Counted from the first letter of the stretch, positions 16,656 through 24,272 are shown. The stretch: 25,474 nt of DNA from an uncultured Acholeplasmataceae bacterium (GCA_905203475.1 CAJKWD010000014.1:1-25474); one strand, 5' to 3'. Translations and numbers: made by a program. Notes: generated by a model from the sequence alone, not told the origin.

Positions 16656-17352
16656 TATCTACATGCTCCTCTGTTATTTTCATATTTAATTTAATTTCTC
16701 CCCCTATAATCGCATCTACACAATCAGGATCATCTCCCTCTAAATAGATCACAATTGTATATTTATCAACATCTCCAGGGTGAAATTCTTTACGTTCTTT
16801 TAAAACTGCGATTTCATCTGAATAAAATGGCGTTGTATTTACCTCTTTTTCATTGGTCAAACTATTTTTCTTTGCATAAATCGTTCTCTGTCCATTTTGA
16901 TAAACCATAACACGAATTGCCTCATCGACGTTTTTAATCACATCTAAAATATTAATTTGATACCAATAGTGAATCGTTCTTTCTCCTTCATTTCCGACAT
17001 AAAATGTATACGCAATGTAATTATCTCCATTGTGAGCTCCATCTGCTTCTTCATTTAAATTCGATGGCAACCAATTCACAGAAATATTATCCATAAATTC
17101 TAATTCTTTTGCATATAGCTTATTTTTAGGTGCTTTATTTTCTAAATTATCATATAGTACAATACCACTTTTTAAAGAAAAGTTAGGGTCCAATGTAACA
17201 GTAAAATTACCGCCTTTATAGATCACCATCAAAACAAAAAAAAGGGCCAACAAAAAGAGAAAGAGACAAATTACCATTCTCTTTGTATACTTCACCCTCT
17301 TCTTTTTTGCTTCTATTTTTTTTGCGGTAACTTTTACAGTACTAACAGCCAT
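16636..17352 (-). CDS. Membrane-anchored TasA/camelysin-related surface protein
   Basis: A 238-residue protein with about 24 strongly basic N-terminal residues, one TM (about 26-45) and an extracellular beta domain. Lacks the TYAWF motif, so it may stay membrane-anchored instead of being cleaved. Landmarks are HNGDNYIAYTFYVGNEG, the AIRVMVYQNGQRTIYAK strand pair and, near the C terminus, YTIVIYLEGDDPDC, which resembles the C-terminal block of the two large TasA-like proteins. First gene of the operon that includes 15675-16655, the giant gene, the 41-codon gene and 6878-8416; own promoter 17380-17409. A plausible role is the membrane base on which the giant protein or fibre is assembled (inference). 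Confidence 0.7.
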   Translation of the reverse strand: MAVSTVKVTAKKIEAKKKRVKYTKRMVICLFLFLLALFFVLMVIYKGGNFTVTLDPNFSLKSGIVLYDNLENKAPKNKLYAKELEFMDNISVNWLPSNLNEEADGAHNGDNYIAYTFYVGNEGERTIHYWYQINILDVIKNVDEAIRVMVYQNGQRTIYAKKNSLTNEKEVNTTPFYSDEIAVLKERKEFHPGDVDKYTIVIYLEGDDPDCVDAIIGGEIKLNMKITEEHVDNEKEGR

Positions 17353-17379
17353 ATTTTCACTACCCTTTATATTAATATA

Positions 17380-17409
17380 ATTTTATCATATTTTGCCGTT
17401 TTTTGTAAA
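17380..17409 (-). promoter_or_regulatory. Predicted SigA-type promoter of the giant-protein operon
   Basis: On the - strand: TTTACA (17409-17404), 18-bp spacer, TAAAAT (17385-17380) within TATGATAAAAT, the 11-mer shared with two other promoters of the locus. It lies just after the terminator of 17428-17739 and about 30 nt before ATG 17352. Confidence 0.5.
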
Positions 17410-17418
17410 TTATACAAG

Positions 17419-17447
17419 AAAAAAACGTTAATGTTTTTTAACGTTTT
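17419..17447 (-). terminator. Intrinsic terminator of the 103-residue gene
   Basis: Ten-bp stem 17422-17431 / 17438-17447 (AAAACGTTAA/TTAACGTTTT), 6-nt loop, 7 T residues on the - strand to 17419. The TAA stop of the gene is inside the stem. Confidence 0.8.
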
Positions 17448-17739
17448 GACTACGACGTAATCCAAAATCAAAATCTGGATCATCTTTCATAACATGAATA
17501 GACATTGTTTTGAATAAATCATCTAAATTTAAAGTATCATCACTCACGCGTTCATGAGGTATATTTTTCGCTTCTTCTTTCGTTGGGGTTTCATCTTGAT
17601 ATATTAATATTTCAATATCTTCTTTAGAAACTTTTGCTGGTTTTTTCTGATGCTTTTTAGCAAAGTAAAACAGACAAACAAGTGCGATTACAAAAATAGT
17701 AATAATCAGAATAAAAGAAATCACTAATACTATGTTCAT
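17428..17739 (-). CDS. Small single-span membrane protein with acidic cytosolic tail
   Basis: A 103-residue protein not assigned to a family. Residues about 4-27 are a long hydrophobic helix, followed by KKHQKK, so the N terminus is probably outside and the tail cytosolic. The tail carries two acidic short motifs, DDTLNLDDLF (67-76) and DDPDFDFGLRRS (86-97), of the sort used as docking peptides. It is its own transcription unit, with a promoter at 17772-17800 of the same type as the other locus promoters and a terminator on its stop codon. Strong Shine-Dalgarno GAGGGGTGA, 6 nt from ATG. It could be an adaptor between membrane and a cytosolic partner such as the AAA+ ATPase; this is speculation. 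Confidence 0.7.
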   Translation of the reverse strand: MNIVLVISFILIITIFVIALVCLFYFAKKHQKKPAKVSKEDIEILIYQDETPTKEEAKNIPHERVSDDTLNLDDLFKTMSIHVMKDDPDFDFGLRRSQNVKKH

Positions 17740-17771
17740 CTTGCTTCACCCCTCTATTCTAAACTATAACA

Positions 17772-17800
17772 ATTTTATCATAACTGTTTTTTTATCGCAA
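17772..17800 (-). promoter_or_regulatory. Predicted SigA-type promoter of the 103-residue gene
   Basis: On the - strand: TTGCGA (17800-17795), 17-bp spacer, TAAAAT (17777-17772), with the sequence TATGATAAAAT at the -10. It resembles the promoter at 4527-4556 at both boxes (TTGCGATAA ... TTATGATAAAAT). Confidence 0.55.
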
Positions 17801-17834
17801 TCAATTCATTAAAGAAATCCAAACTTTACAACTG

Positions 17835-17884
17835 TTGACACTACCTATTCTTTTTTTTGACATATTCTACACTGGTTTGACATA
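17835..17884 (+). promoter_or_regulatory. Direct repeats TTTGACATA / TTGACA upstream of the + strand TasA-like gene
   Basis: Perfect 9-bp direct repeats TTTGACATA at 17856-17864 and 17876-17884 (20-bp period), plus a further TTGACA at 17835-17840 (22 bp upstream). They lie at about -49 and -29 relative to the predicted start point near 17905, where the -35 box is missing. The two-turn period is typical of direct-repeat activator sites (LytTR or OmpR-type regulators). Confidence 0.5.
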
Positions 17885-17889
17885 GCAAA

Positions 17890-17898
17890 TGATATAAT
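17890..17898 (+). promoter_or_regulatory. Extended -10 promoter of the + strand TasA-like gene
   Basis: TGATATAAT, a perfect TGn plus TATAAT box. The hexamer 17 bp upstream (CACTGG) is a poor -35; the TTGACA at 17877-17882 is only 10 bp away and cannot serve. Expected start near 17905, giving a roughly 20-nt leader with AAGGGGTGA before the CTG codon at 17926. Confidence 0.6.
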
Positions 17899-17925
17899 GA
17901 AATTAGAGAAAAAGGGGTGATACAT

Positions 17926-18516
17926 CTGATTCGAGTAAAAAAATGGAAATTAGTAATTGCGATTTGTGCTTTGGTCATTTGTATCACGCAAATCCAACAG
18001 ACATACGCAAAATACTTAGACAGCAAAGAAGGAGATACAGACTTTAAAGTTGCACAGTGGAAAATTTTAGTCAATAATCAAGATATTACTGAAGCCGCTA
18101 CCATGTCATCTTTAATTAACCCTGTTTATATTAAAAATGAACATATAAAAGATGGTGTGATTGCACCTGGAAGAAAAGGATATTTTGATTTGACGATTGA
18201 TTCTAGTAGTACAGAAGTATCTTTTCAATATAATATCTCTATTATGAATTCAGAAAATAGTTCAGTGAAAGATTTAAAAATTACTGGCTATCAAATCAAT
18301 GATAGCACTTTGATTCCTGTACAAGATGCTTTAAATAATATTCATGATACAATCTATTATAATAATCCAACCAAAGTAAATAAAATTCGTGTTTATTTTG
18401 AATGGATTGATGGTAATGGAGAAACAATGGATAATGCCAGTGATACCGATGCTTCTATAAAAGGACAAAATGCGAAATTAAAAGTCAATTTATCATTTAC
18501 ACAAGTTGCACAATAA
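17926..18516 (+). CDS. Lone + strand TasA-like secreted protein (paralog of 5724-6296), probable CTG start
   Basis: A 196-residue protein with hydrophobic segment (about 8-23), then QTYAKYLDSKEG (25-36), the SipW-cognate pattern. Domain features TEVSFQYNISI and YFEWIDGNGE with an acidic D.D...KGQ tail match 5724-6296. The start is uncertain: no ATG is available. An in-frame GTG at 17917 lies within the Shine-Dalgarno AAGGGGTGA and only about 12 nt from the predicted transcript start, whereas CTG 17926 is 5 nt beyond it, so I choose CTG. It is the only gene on this strand in the surface locus, with its own promoter, nearby direct repeats and a convergent terminator, so it is likely to be regulated separately from its neighbours. 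No SipW gene precedes it, so it must use one in trans. Confidence 0.72.
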   Translation: MIRVKKWKLVIAICALVICITQIQQTYAKYLDSKEGDTDFKVAQWKILVNNQDITEAATMSSLINPVYIKNEHIKDGVIAPGRKGYFDLTIDSSSTEVSFQYNISIMNSENSSVKDLKITGYQINDSTLIPVQDALNNIHDTIYYNNPTKVNKIRVYFEWIDGNGETMDNASDTDASIKGQNAKLKVNLSFTQVAQ

Positions 18517-18544
18517 AACCACAATTAATTTTGTGGCTTTTTTT
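18516..18544. terminator. Shared convergent terminator
   Basis: Stem CCACAA (18519-18524) / TTGTGG (18531-18536), 6-nt loop. On the + strand a 7-T run follows (18538-18544); on the - strand TTTTATTG follows. It overlaps the stop of the 18525-19127 gene. It serves the + strand TasA-like gene well and the - strand operon more weakly. Confidence 0.75.
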
Positions 18545-19127
18545 GACTTGCAGTTAATTTAACATTGATTTCAATTTGCGTTTCGTCAGGATAATCCTGT
18601 TGATATTGATAAGATTTCTTTCCCCAGAAAGTATCTAATTCATCATTTCCTGATTCATATGGCCAATCGAGATGTACAGAAAAAGTACCAATAGTTCCTA
18701 CTGGAATTTCTGATTGATCAATTGTAAATGTAACTTTAAATGGATAATGTGTACTTAAAATTTCCTCTAATTCCTCACTGCTATAATCTTGATCGGTATA
18801 CGTTTCATCAAATATTTTCACTGATTTTACTTGATATGTAATATAAGCTGGTAGTTCTCCTGAGTTATTTATTTCAATAGAATCTTTAAATGGTTCCATC
18901 CCTGGATAAATAGAATCTATTTCAAAAAATACATTATCAGTTAGGTCATTTCCATCTTGTTCAAATGTTACTTTCCACGATTTTACCCCTGTTGTAAGTT
19001 GATTAGAAACTTTATTACTATATATAAACCAAGCAAAAGCATTTGCCATAAAGGCGAAAATTAAGAAAAAGAGTGTACTACGACGAACTTTACGCTTTAT
19101 TTTTTTGATATTACTCTTCTTTTCCAT
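18525..19127 (-). CDS. TasA/camelysin-like secreted protein, partner of the 19111-19692 peptidase
   Basis: A 200-residue protein with a basic N terminus, hydrophobic segment (18-32) and NAFAWFIYSNKVSN, the SipW-cognate motif. Family-typical features follow: GVKSWKVTFEQDGNDLTDNVF, PGMEPFKDSIEINNSGELPAYITYQV and near the C terminus GNDELDTFWGKKSYQY. The D-x-D-T-x-W-G pattern is common in camelysin-like proteins. It starts 17 nt inside the SipW gene and ends the long 24762-18525 operon. The best-conserved match to the classical family among the small proteins here, likely the direct substrate of the coupled peptidase. Confidence 0.78.
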   Translation of the reverse strand: MEKKSNIKKIKRKVRRSTLFFLIFAFMANAFAWFIYSNKVSNQLTTGVKSWKVTFEQDGNDLTDNVFFEIDSIYPGMEPFKDSIEINNSGELPAYITYQVKSVKIFDETYTDQDYSSEELEEILSTHYPFKVTFTIDQSEIPVGTIGTFSVHLDWPYESGNDELDTFWGKKSYQYQQDYPDETQIEINVKLTASQKKPQN

Positions 19128-19692
19128 CTTCTTCTAGTTCACTTTCTTTACGATTGATATAATCTAAAATTTCTAATAATATTAAAAATGCAATCGGTAC
19201 AATAATTAAGAAATATAAACCATAAGAATTATTTAAAATATGACTAAACCAACTTAATATTTTAGGACGATAAGACACAGTCCCATACAATTGATCAGCA
19301 CGAATTTCTGGATCTGCTACTTGGTTGGCAATTCCTTGTGTTGTAAAATAATAAGCCCCATTGTCTTCACGTTTTTTTATAACTCTATGGGTAATAATTT
19401 TATCCTTATAATCATCCTTTTCACCTAAATAGGCAACATCATCCCCTACTTCAATATCTTTTGGATCTTCTTCTTTTACAATAATCACATCATATATTTT
19501 ATATTCAGGTAACATACTTCCTGTTACAACTGTAAACATACGATAACTACCTAAACTTACTTGATTATTGAAAAGTCGTTGTAGTGCGATTAATAGAACA
19601 ATTAAAATAACACAAACCCATACAACTACCTTTACCAATCCTACTAAAAAGCGGACAACTGGATTATCTAATATCTTCTTGATCATTTTCAT
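19111..19692 (-). CDS. sipW: SipW-type (Ser-His) signal peptidase I, catalytic residues intact
   Basis: A 193-residue protein with N-terminal TM (about 14-37), Ser59 in VTGSMLP, His102 in ITHRV, acidic D127 (the TKGD aspartate of the other copy is replaced by QGI), and a C-terminal TM near 154-172 ending in an acidic tail. It is the second peptidase expected to be active. It overlaps the end of the DUF2357-like gene by 29 nt and the TasA-like gene by 17 nt, so ATPase, DUF2357 protein, peptidase and substrate share one transcript. Start ATG 19692 has GGTGAG about 6 nt upstream. Confidence 0.87.
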   Translation of the reverse strand: MKMIKKILDNPVVRFLVGLVKVVVWVCVILIVLLIALQRLFNNQVSLGSYRMFTVVTGSMLPEYKIYDVIIVKEEDPKDIEVGDDVAYLGEKDDYKDKIITHRVIKKREDNGAYYFTTQGIANQVADPEIRADQLYGTVSYRPKILSWFSHILNNSYGLYFLIIVPIAFLILLEILDYINRKESELEEDGKEE

Positions 19693-20803
19693 TTTTTCTC
19701 ACCTTCAAATGTTCTATTTTATCCATATAATCACGAATTGCTTTTTTATAAATTCGTTCAATTTCACTTGTATCTAATACTTTCTTATATTTTACTTTGA
19801 CATATTGGTCACCAACTAATTTCATTAACTCTTCTAATGATAATTGATCACTGATATTCATCAATTGGTTTACAGATTGATTTACTACTTCCTCTTGTAA
19901 GCTCTCCTGTTCTTCTTTTGTTACTTCCGGTTGATTTAAGGTATTCATGATAAGACAATTCAATAAAAATGATTGGTCCATCATATCTTTCAATTTTCCT
20001 TGATCTTGATAATCTTTATTGGTATGACTACTCTTAGCACTTGGTTCCATATTCGCCTGCATAAAATTCCATAAATCTAATGCATATTGAAAATTAACAT
20101 TTTTTAAAATTAAATTTGTTTTCTTAATCGGTGATGTAACTGGTGCGACATGTAGTTTTGCAATACTTTTATAAACATCAGAAGAACATAAATCACGGAT
20201 TCTTTCCTCAACTCTAGCAATACGATTCGGAATAGAATCTTCTTGATTTTTCTCTTTTCCTTTTTCTTTCTTCCCAGTTAATTGTAACGATAACTCTACC
20301 GTTTCTTCATTCATCTTTCCTTTTCCTTGGTAAGTAAAATTTTTATATTCGTTTAACTGATTATCAGCAATATCTTCTTTTTTCTTACGTTCAATATATA
20401 ATTTCATATTATTAATCAACGTATAAATGAAACGGTTTTCATAAGTATTAAATGTTTCTTCTTTGTTAATATTTAAAATTTTAGAAGGACGTACTTCTCC
20501 TGTTTTTTTATTGTAATCTTGAATTAAATTTGTATTTCTAGATAAATGTTTAATACTATCTACTGTGATACGACGCGCTAATTCAATTTTTACAATTTCT
20601 TCTTCATTAACGATAAAACGATTGGGATTTCTTAATATATTATCTAAATAGCGAATTGTCTCTTCCATTTTCACTAACCACGTATCATCATAAGTAGAAG
20701 AATTTGATTTTTCTTTGACGTGCAAATTAGAAACTAAACTTTTTTGAAATTGTTCTTTTTGACTTGGCGAAGTACGATTATATAATTTTACAATGTCTTC
20801 CAT
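19664..20803 (-). CDS. DUF2357 (McrC N-terminal-like) protein without visible nuclease domain
   Basis: A 379-residue soluble protein. The signature ETFNTYENRFIYTLINNM (116-133) and KKTNLILKNVNFQYALDLW (227-245) match the DUF2357 domain that, in many bacteria, sits on McrC-like partners of McrB GTPases/ATPases. There the C-terminal part normally continues into a PD-(D/E)XK nuclease; here the last 130 residues are helical and charged, with no PD...(D/E)xK pattern. Start set at ATG 20803 (TAGGTGA 5-8 nt upstream) in preference to GTG 20812. It follows the McrB-like ATPase by 12 nt, the usual McrB-McrC gene order. I infer an ATPase cofactor for the membrane AAA+ protein, not a restriction nuclease. 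Confidence 0.72.
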   Translation of the reverse strand: MEDIVKLYNRTSPSQKEQFQKSLVSNLHVKEKSNSSTYDDTWLVKMEETIRYLDNILRNPNRFIVNEEEIVKIELARRITVDSIKHLSRNTNLIQDYNKKTGEVRPSKILNINKEETFNTYENRFIYTLINNMKLYIERKKKEDIADNQLNEYKNFTYQGKGKMNEETVELSLQLTGKKEKGKEKNQEDSIPNRIARVEERIRDLCSSDVYKSIAKLHVAPVTSPIKKTNLILKNVNFQYALDLWNFMQANMEPSAKSSHTNKDYQDQGKLKDMMDQSFLLNCLIMNTLNQPEVTKEEQESLQEEVVNQSVNQLMNISDQLSLEELMKLVGDQYVKVKYKKVLDTSEIERIYKKAIRDYMDKIEHLKVRKNENDQEDIR

Positions 20804-20815
20804 TTTTCTCACCTA

Positions 20816-22339
20816 CTATGTTAATTTTTTCAATCTCAGAACGTATTCTTCACACTCTTTCATTTTTCCTTTACCAAATGTATTATCCAAAAATTCTACG
20901 AAGCCATCTATTTCATCGCGAATATAGGAAACGTTTAACTGTTCAAATTTACGTAGAATTTTTTTAGCGATGAAATAATCTACTCCACTCACTTCATCTC
21001 CACCACATGCGACATACACAGGAACAAACTTTTTCATATGAGCAACAATACGGTTACCAAAAGCAATACGGAAATGTTTAATAACGTAATTATCCATTTC
21101 TTCAATTTTCTTTAATACATCTTCACTCATTGGATTTTGCTCCATCGCATCTTGAAATAAACGATCTAAATAAGAATAATTGACATCTTGGGCAGGAGTA
21201 TCAATTGGTTCAAAAGCTTCTCCTTTATCGTTGATATCAATTGGCATAGCACGGTCATATACTTTATCAGTTACCATGAATGTAGAATCGTCGTTATTGA
21301 TTGTACCAATATACCATGTATTAGGACTAATTTTCAATTTTCCATCGATTAATTTTTTCGGGTCATTTGGCCAACTACTTGATACGAGCTCAACAACCCA
21401 TTCATCTTTATTTGGCATTTCCAAAATAGATAACATTTCAGCAAAATAATACTCTACTCTGGCAATGTTCATTTCATCGAGAATGACTGTATAAACATCA
21501 TCTGTATATCCTGCTTCATATATTGCTTTTAATACTTCAGTTTCATTAAACTTTTTGGTAAATTCGTTAAAATAGCCAAATAACTCTGTACGATCACGCC
21601 ATGATGGTTGTACAGAAGCAATACAGGAATCATGCTTTAAGAATTTTCCCCAAGCATAAGCTAAAGATGTTTTACCTGTACCAGAAATACCTTGTAAAAT
21701 AATTAATTTTGTAGAAGCAAGTGCTGATATAAAAATACGAATCATTTCTGATTTATAATATAATTTTAATTGACTAGCAGCAAAATTACGAAATAATTCT
21801 ACTAATTCAGGTAATGTAAAGCTATCATTATAGTTTTTAATTGTGTAATTAGCATACATTAAATCTACTTCGTTTAATTTTGCAAAACGAATCCCATCCG
21901 CATTGACATTATCATCTTGTTTTTCTTCTACTTTTTCTGTATCTGCTTCATTTGGTTTTAATCCTAAATGAGATACCTTCATTGCTAAAATATCTTCTTT
22001 CTCTTTTACCAAACTAGATACTTCATCATTTAATTTAGCTACTTCATTTAATAACTCTTCTTGTTCTACTAATGTTTTACGAAAACGAATATACTTACGA
22101 ATCAAGAAAACAATTAAAAAAACAAAACCAGCAACAATCAATAGTAAAAAGATAATCACTAAAGCTACAAATAACCACTCAGGGCCTTTAAAATCATCTT
22201 TATAAAAGTCTAAAATTCTAAGGTAGGCTTTCCAATCAAACATCTGTTTTAAGCCTTGTACACAGGCAATTAAAACAGTTAAAATACTACCAAAAAACTG
22301 ACTTAAAAACTCATATAAAAATCGAAATACTGTATCCAT
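20816..22339 (-). CDS. Membrane-anchored McrB-like AAA+ ATPase
   Basis: A 507-residue protein. An amphipathic hydrophobic stretch (8-30) and a strong TM (55-80), then a coiled coil (about 88-120), then the AAA+ domain from about 190: Walker A GISGTGKTS (217-225, K223), the McrB-family block SVQPSWRDRTELFGYFNEF after it, Walker B VILDEMN (285-291, D288-E289), sensor-1 TINNDDS with N348/N349 (346-352) and the arginine in YDRAMP (R363). McrB-type AAA+ proteins use NTP hydrolysis to drive translocation, normally on DNA. The TM makes a DNA-restriction role unlikely here: the motor would sit on the inner face of the membrane. Neighbours are a DUF2357-like partner, SipW-like and TasA-like genes. All motor residues look intact. 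Confidence 0.87.
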   Translation of the reverse strand: MDTVFRFLYEFLSQFFGSILTVLIACVQGLKQMFDWKAYLRILDFYKDDFKGPEWLFVALVIIFLLLIVAGFVFLIVFLIRKYIRFRKTLVEQEELLNEVAKLNDEVSSLVKEKEDILAMKVSHLGLKPNEADTEKVEEKQDDNVNADGIRFAKLNEVDLMYANYTIKNYNDSFTLPELVELFRNFAASQLKLYYKSEMIRIFISALASTKLIILQGISGTGKTSLAYAWGKFLKHDSCIASVQPSWRDRTELFGYFNEFTKKFNETEVLKAIYEAGYTDDVYTVILDEMNIARVEYYFAEMLSILEMPNKDEWVVELVSSSWPNDPKKLIDGKLKISPNTWYIGTINNDDSTFMVTDKVYDRAMPIDINDKGEAFEPIDTPAQDVNYSYLDRLFQDAMEQNPMSEDVLKKIEEMDNYVIKHFRIAFGNRIVAHMKKFVPVYVACGGDEVSGVDYFIAKKILRKFEQLNVSYIRDEIDGFVEFLDNTFGKGKMKECEEYVLRLKKLT

Positions 22340-22350
22340 TCATCCACCTT

Positions 22351-23331
22351 CTAACTTGGTATATATAACACATCAAATTGTCCTTTTAACTTTTCAAACA
22401 TTTCATTATGACTAGTAATCACATATGTAAATATTTTTAATAATACAATTGTCTCATCATTTAATAGAAAAGAATCATCTAAGACAATAGCAACATGAAA
22501 TCCATTTCTCGTTAACTCGTACACTTCTTCTTTATATGTCATATAATCTTTCCACAATATCTTAAGTGCTAACTTTTCTTTTGTAATATCATTATCAATC
22601 ATCGTTAACAATCTTTTTCTCTTCTTTTGTTTTTCTTTTAATTCTAATTTATAATCTACTAAATAACACTTGTGGAAAATACCTTTTATAATATCTTGTA
22701 ATATTTTGACACCGACAAGTGAATACGTCACAAATAATTTTTGTTCTTGCATATCTTTATTATTAAATACTTTTGTAATTGCATATTCACTATATAATTT
22801 AGAAAACTTTAAATGATGTTCTAACTGACAATCAAAAATTTGATTTTGATTTACTTTTACATAATTCACACTAAAATTTTTATCTTGAAATTTATCAATA
22901 AATTCTTGTTTTGCAGTTAAATCATCTTTCAATTGGTGATAAAAATTCACTTCAAATTGATCATCAGCAAGTCCTAATTCTTCTGTTCGATATTTTGCAA
23001 TCTCTGAAATCAAAACACGAACTGAATCACACTCGCATACATGATCAAAATACAAAATATATTTAAACATTGAGAACATGTATTTTGCTTTTTTTTGATA
23101 TCTTTTATCATCTTTGACACCCTCTAAAGCCTTTTTCAAATAATAGACAATATTGGCCTCAAATCGTGTATGTACTTCAGGATATAAATTATAATAACGC
23201 GTATTTACGTAAGCATTAATTAAATCATCGTAAATATCTTGATCAAAATAATGACCTAAAATAGATTGTAAATATTTTTTAATTGCTTTTTGTGAAAATG
23301 AGACATATTCTTGTACAATATTGCAACTCAT
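22351..23331 (-). CDS. Unrecognised soluble protein in the AAA+/SipW operon
   Basis: A 326-residue protein without signal or TM, Lys/Tyr/Asp-rich, mixed alpha/beta with many long helices (e.g. KKYLQSILGHYFDQDIYDDL). Late in the sequence a beta strand HVAIVLDDSFLLNDE (about 275-289) precedes a helical end and FDVLYIPS. I recognise no catalytic motif or family. It lies 11 nt before the McrB-like ATPase and 11 nt after the 309-residue TasA-like gene; its SD overlaps that gene's stop. Its place suggests a cytosolic adaptor or substrate receptor for the ATPase; nothing in the sequence proves that. Confidence 0.75.
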   Translation of the reverse strand: MSCNIVQEYVSFSQKAIKKYLQSILGHYFDQDIYDDLINAYVNTRYYNLYPEVHTRFEANIVYYLKKALEGVKDDKRYQKKAKYMFSMFKYILYFDHVCECDSVRVLISEIAKYRTEELGLADDQFEVNFYHQLKDDLTAKQEFIDKFQDKNFSVNYVKVNQNQIFDCQLEHHLKFSKLYSEYAITKVFNNKDMQEQKLFVTYSLVGVKILQDIIKGIFHKCYLVDYKLELKEKQKKRKRLLTMIDNDITKEKLALKILWKDYMTYKEEVYELTRNGFHVAIVLDDSFLLNDETIVLLKIFTYVITSHNEMFEKLKGQFDVLYIPS

Positions 23332-23342
23332 CTAACCAACTC

Positions 23343-24272
23343 CTAATAATCATAATGTACTTTTACAACACCATTAGAATTTCCATTACTAGAATAATCT
23401 TTTGATGCATCTTTTTTATAAAATTTTACAACACTACTACTAGAGGCTTCCATATCAAATGTAAATTGATTAACATAATCATAACCATTTATTTTTTCTG
23501 TTTTAATTTGATATGCCTGTAAAAAAGTAGTACTGTTATTATTTACATAGACAACATTGGGATCAAATTCTAATGTAATACTTGCTGAAACACATTTCTT
23601 TTTATCAGTATCACTTAAAGCATTGTATTCTGATATAGATAATTGATCTCCTACTTGATAACTACCAAATGCTTCCTTTACTTTATAAGATAGCAATGTA
23701 TTAGTAATCTTTACTTCTAAATAAACATCGTTTGCTTTATCAGTAATCTCATGGCTTAATCCATAAGTACCTACTACTAATTTAAATTGTGCCAATAATT
23801 GTTTCTGATAAGGACTTGTAGATTTGGCGACAATTTCCGCAACGACACTATCCCCATCCTTAAATGTTTGATTTGGTGTCAATGTGACAATAAAATAATC
23901 CGTATTAGAATCGTGATAAATTGTTCCTTTTTCCTTGGTGCTACTGCAAATAATTGTATCTGAACAATTCAAACTCACTTCATACTCAATATCACTATTA
24001 CTTTTTAATGCACTATTTTTAAAACTATTTACATTGATTACAATTTGATATGGATCAACACCATTCCAATAATCCAAAGAATAATAAGCACCATCAGCCG
24101 TTAATTTATCACTTTCAAAATAAAAGTTTTGTGTTCTAAAATAAAAATCCAATACTTTGTGATAAACATATCTTCCTAAAGTAAAACCAATTGTTAAGAA
24201 AACACAAACCCCAACAATAAGAAAAACACGACGTTGAAATCGGGTTAATTTCTTAATTCTTATTTTTCTCAT
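23343..24272 (-). CDS. Membrane-anchored two-domain TasA-like surface protein, partner of the inactive SipW copy
   Basis: A 309-residue protein with basic MRKIRIKKLTRFQRR, one TM (about 16-33), then LGRYVYHKVLDFYFRTQNFYF. The extracytoplasmic part has two beta domains: YWNGVDPYQIVINVNSF (69-84) begins the first, a Cys pair (CSDTIIC) follows, and YGLSHEITDKANDVYLEVKITN begins the second. The C terminus is Ser/Asn-rich. Without a clear SipW cleavage motif it may remain anchored. It begins 20 nt inside the inactive SipW-like gene. Role unknown; a pore-proximal or fibre-base component is plausible. Confidence 0.7.
   Translation of the reverse strand: MRKIRIKKLTRFQRRVFLIVGVCVFLTIGFTLGRYVYHKVLDFYFRTQNFYFESDKLTADGAYYSLDYWNGVDPYQIVINVNSFKNSALKSNSDIEYEVSLNCSDTIICSSTKEKGTIYHDSNTDYFIVTLTPNQTFKDGDSVVAEIVAKSTSPYQKQLLAQFKLVVGTYGLSHEITDKANDVYLEVKITNTLLSYKVKEAFGSYQVGDQLSISEYNALSDTDKKKCVSASITLEFDPNVVYVNNNSTTFLQAYQIKTEKINGYDYVNQFTFDMEASSSSVVKFYKKDASKDYSSNGNSNGVVKVHYDY

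Noticed and set aside
19664..22339. Annotation as a McrBC restriction system
   Set aside because: The ATPase has a TM and the DUF2357 partner shows no nuclease motif; neighbours are secretion genes, with no methylase or other defence gene in the window.
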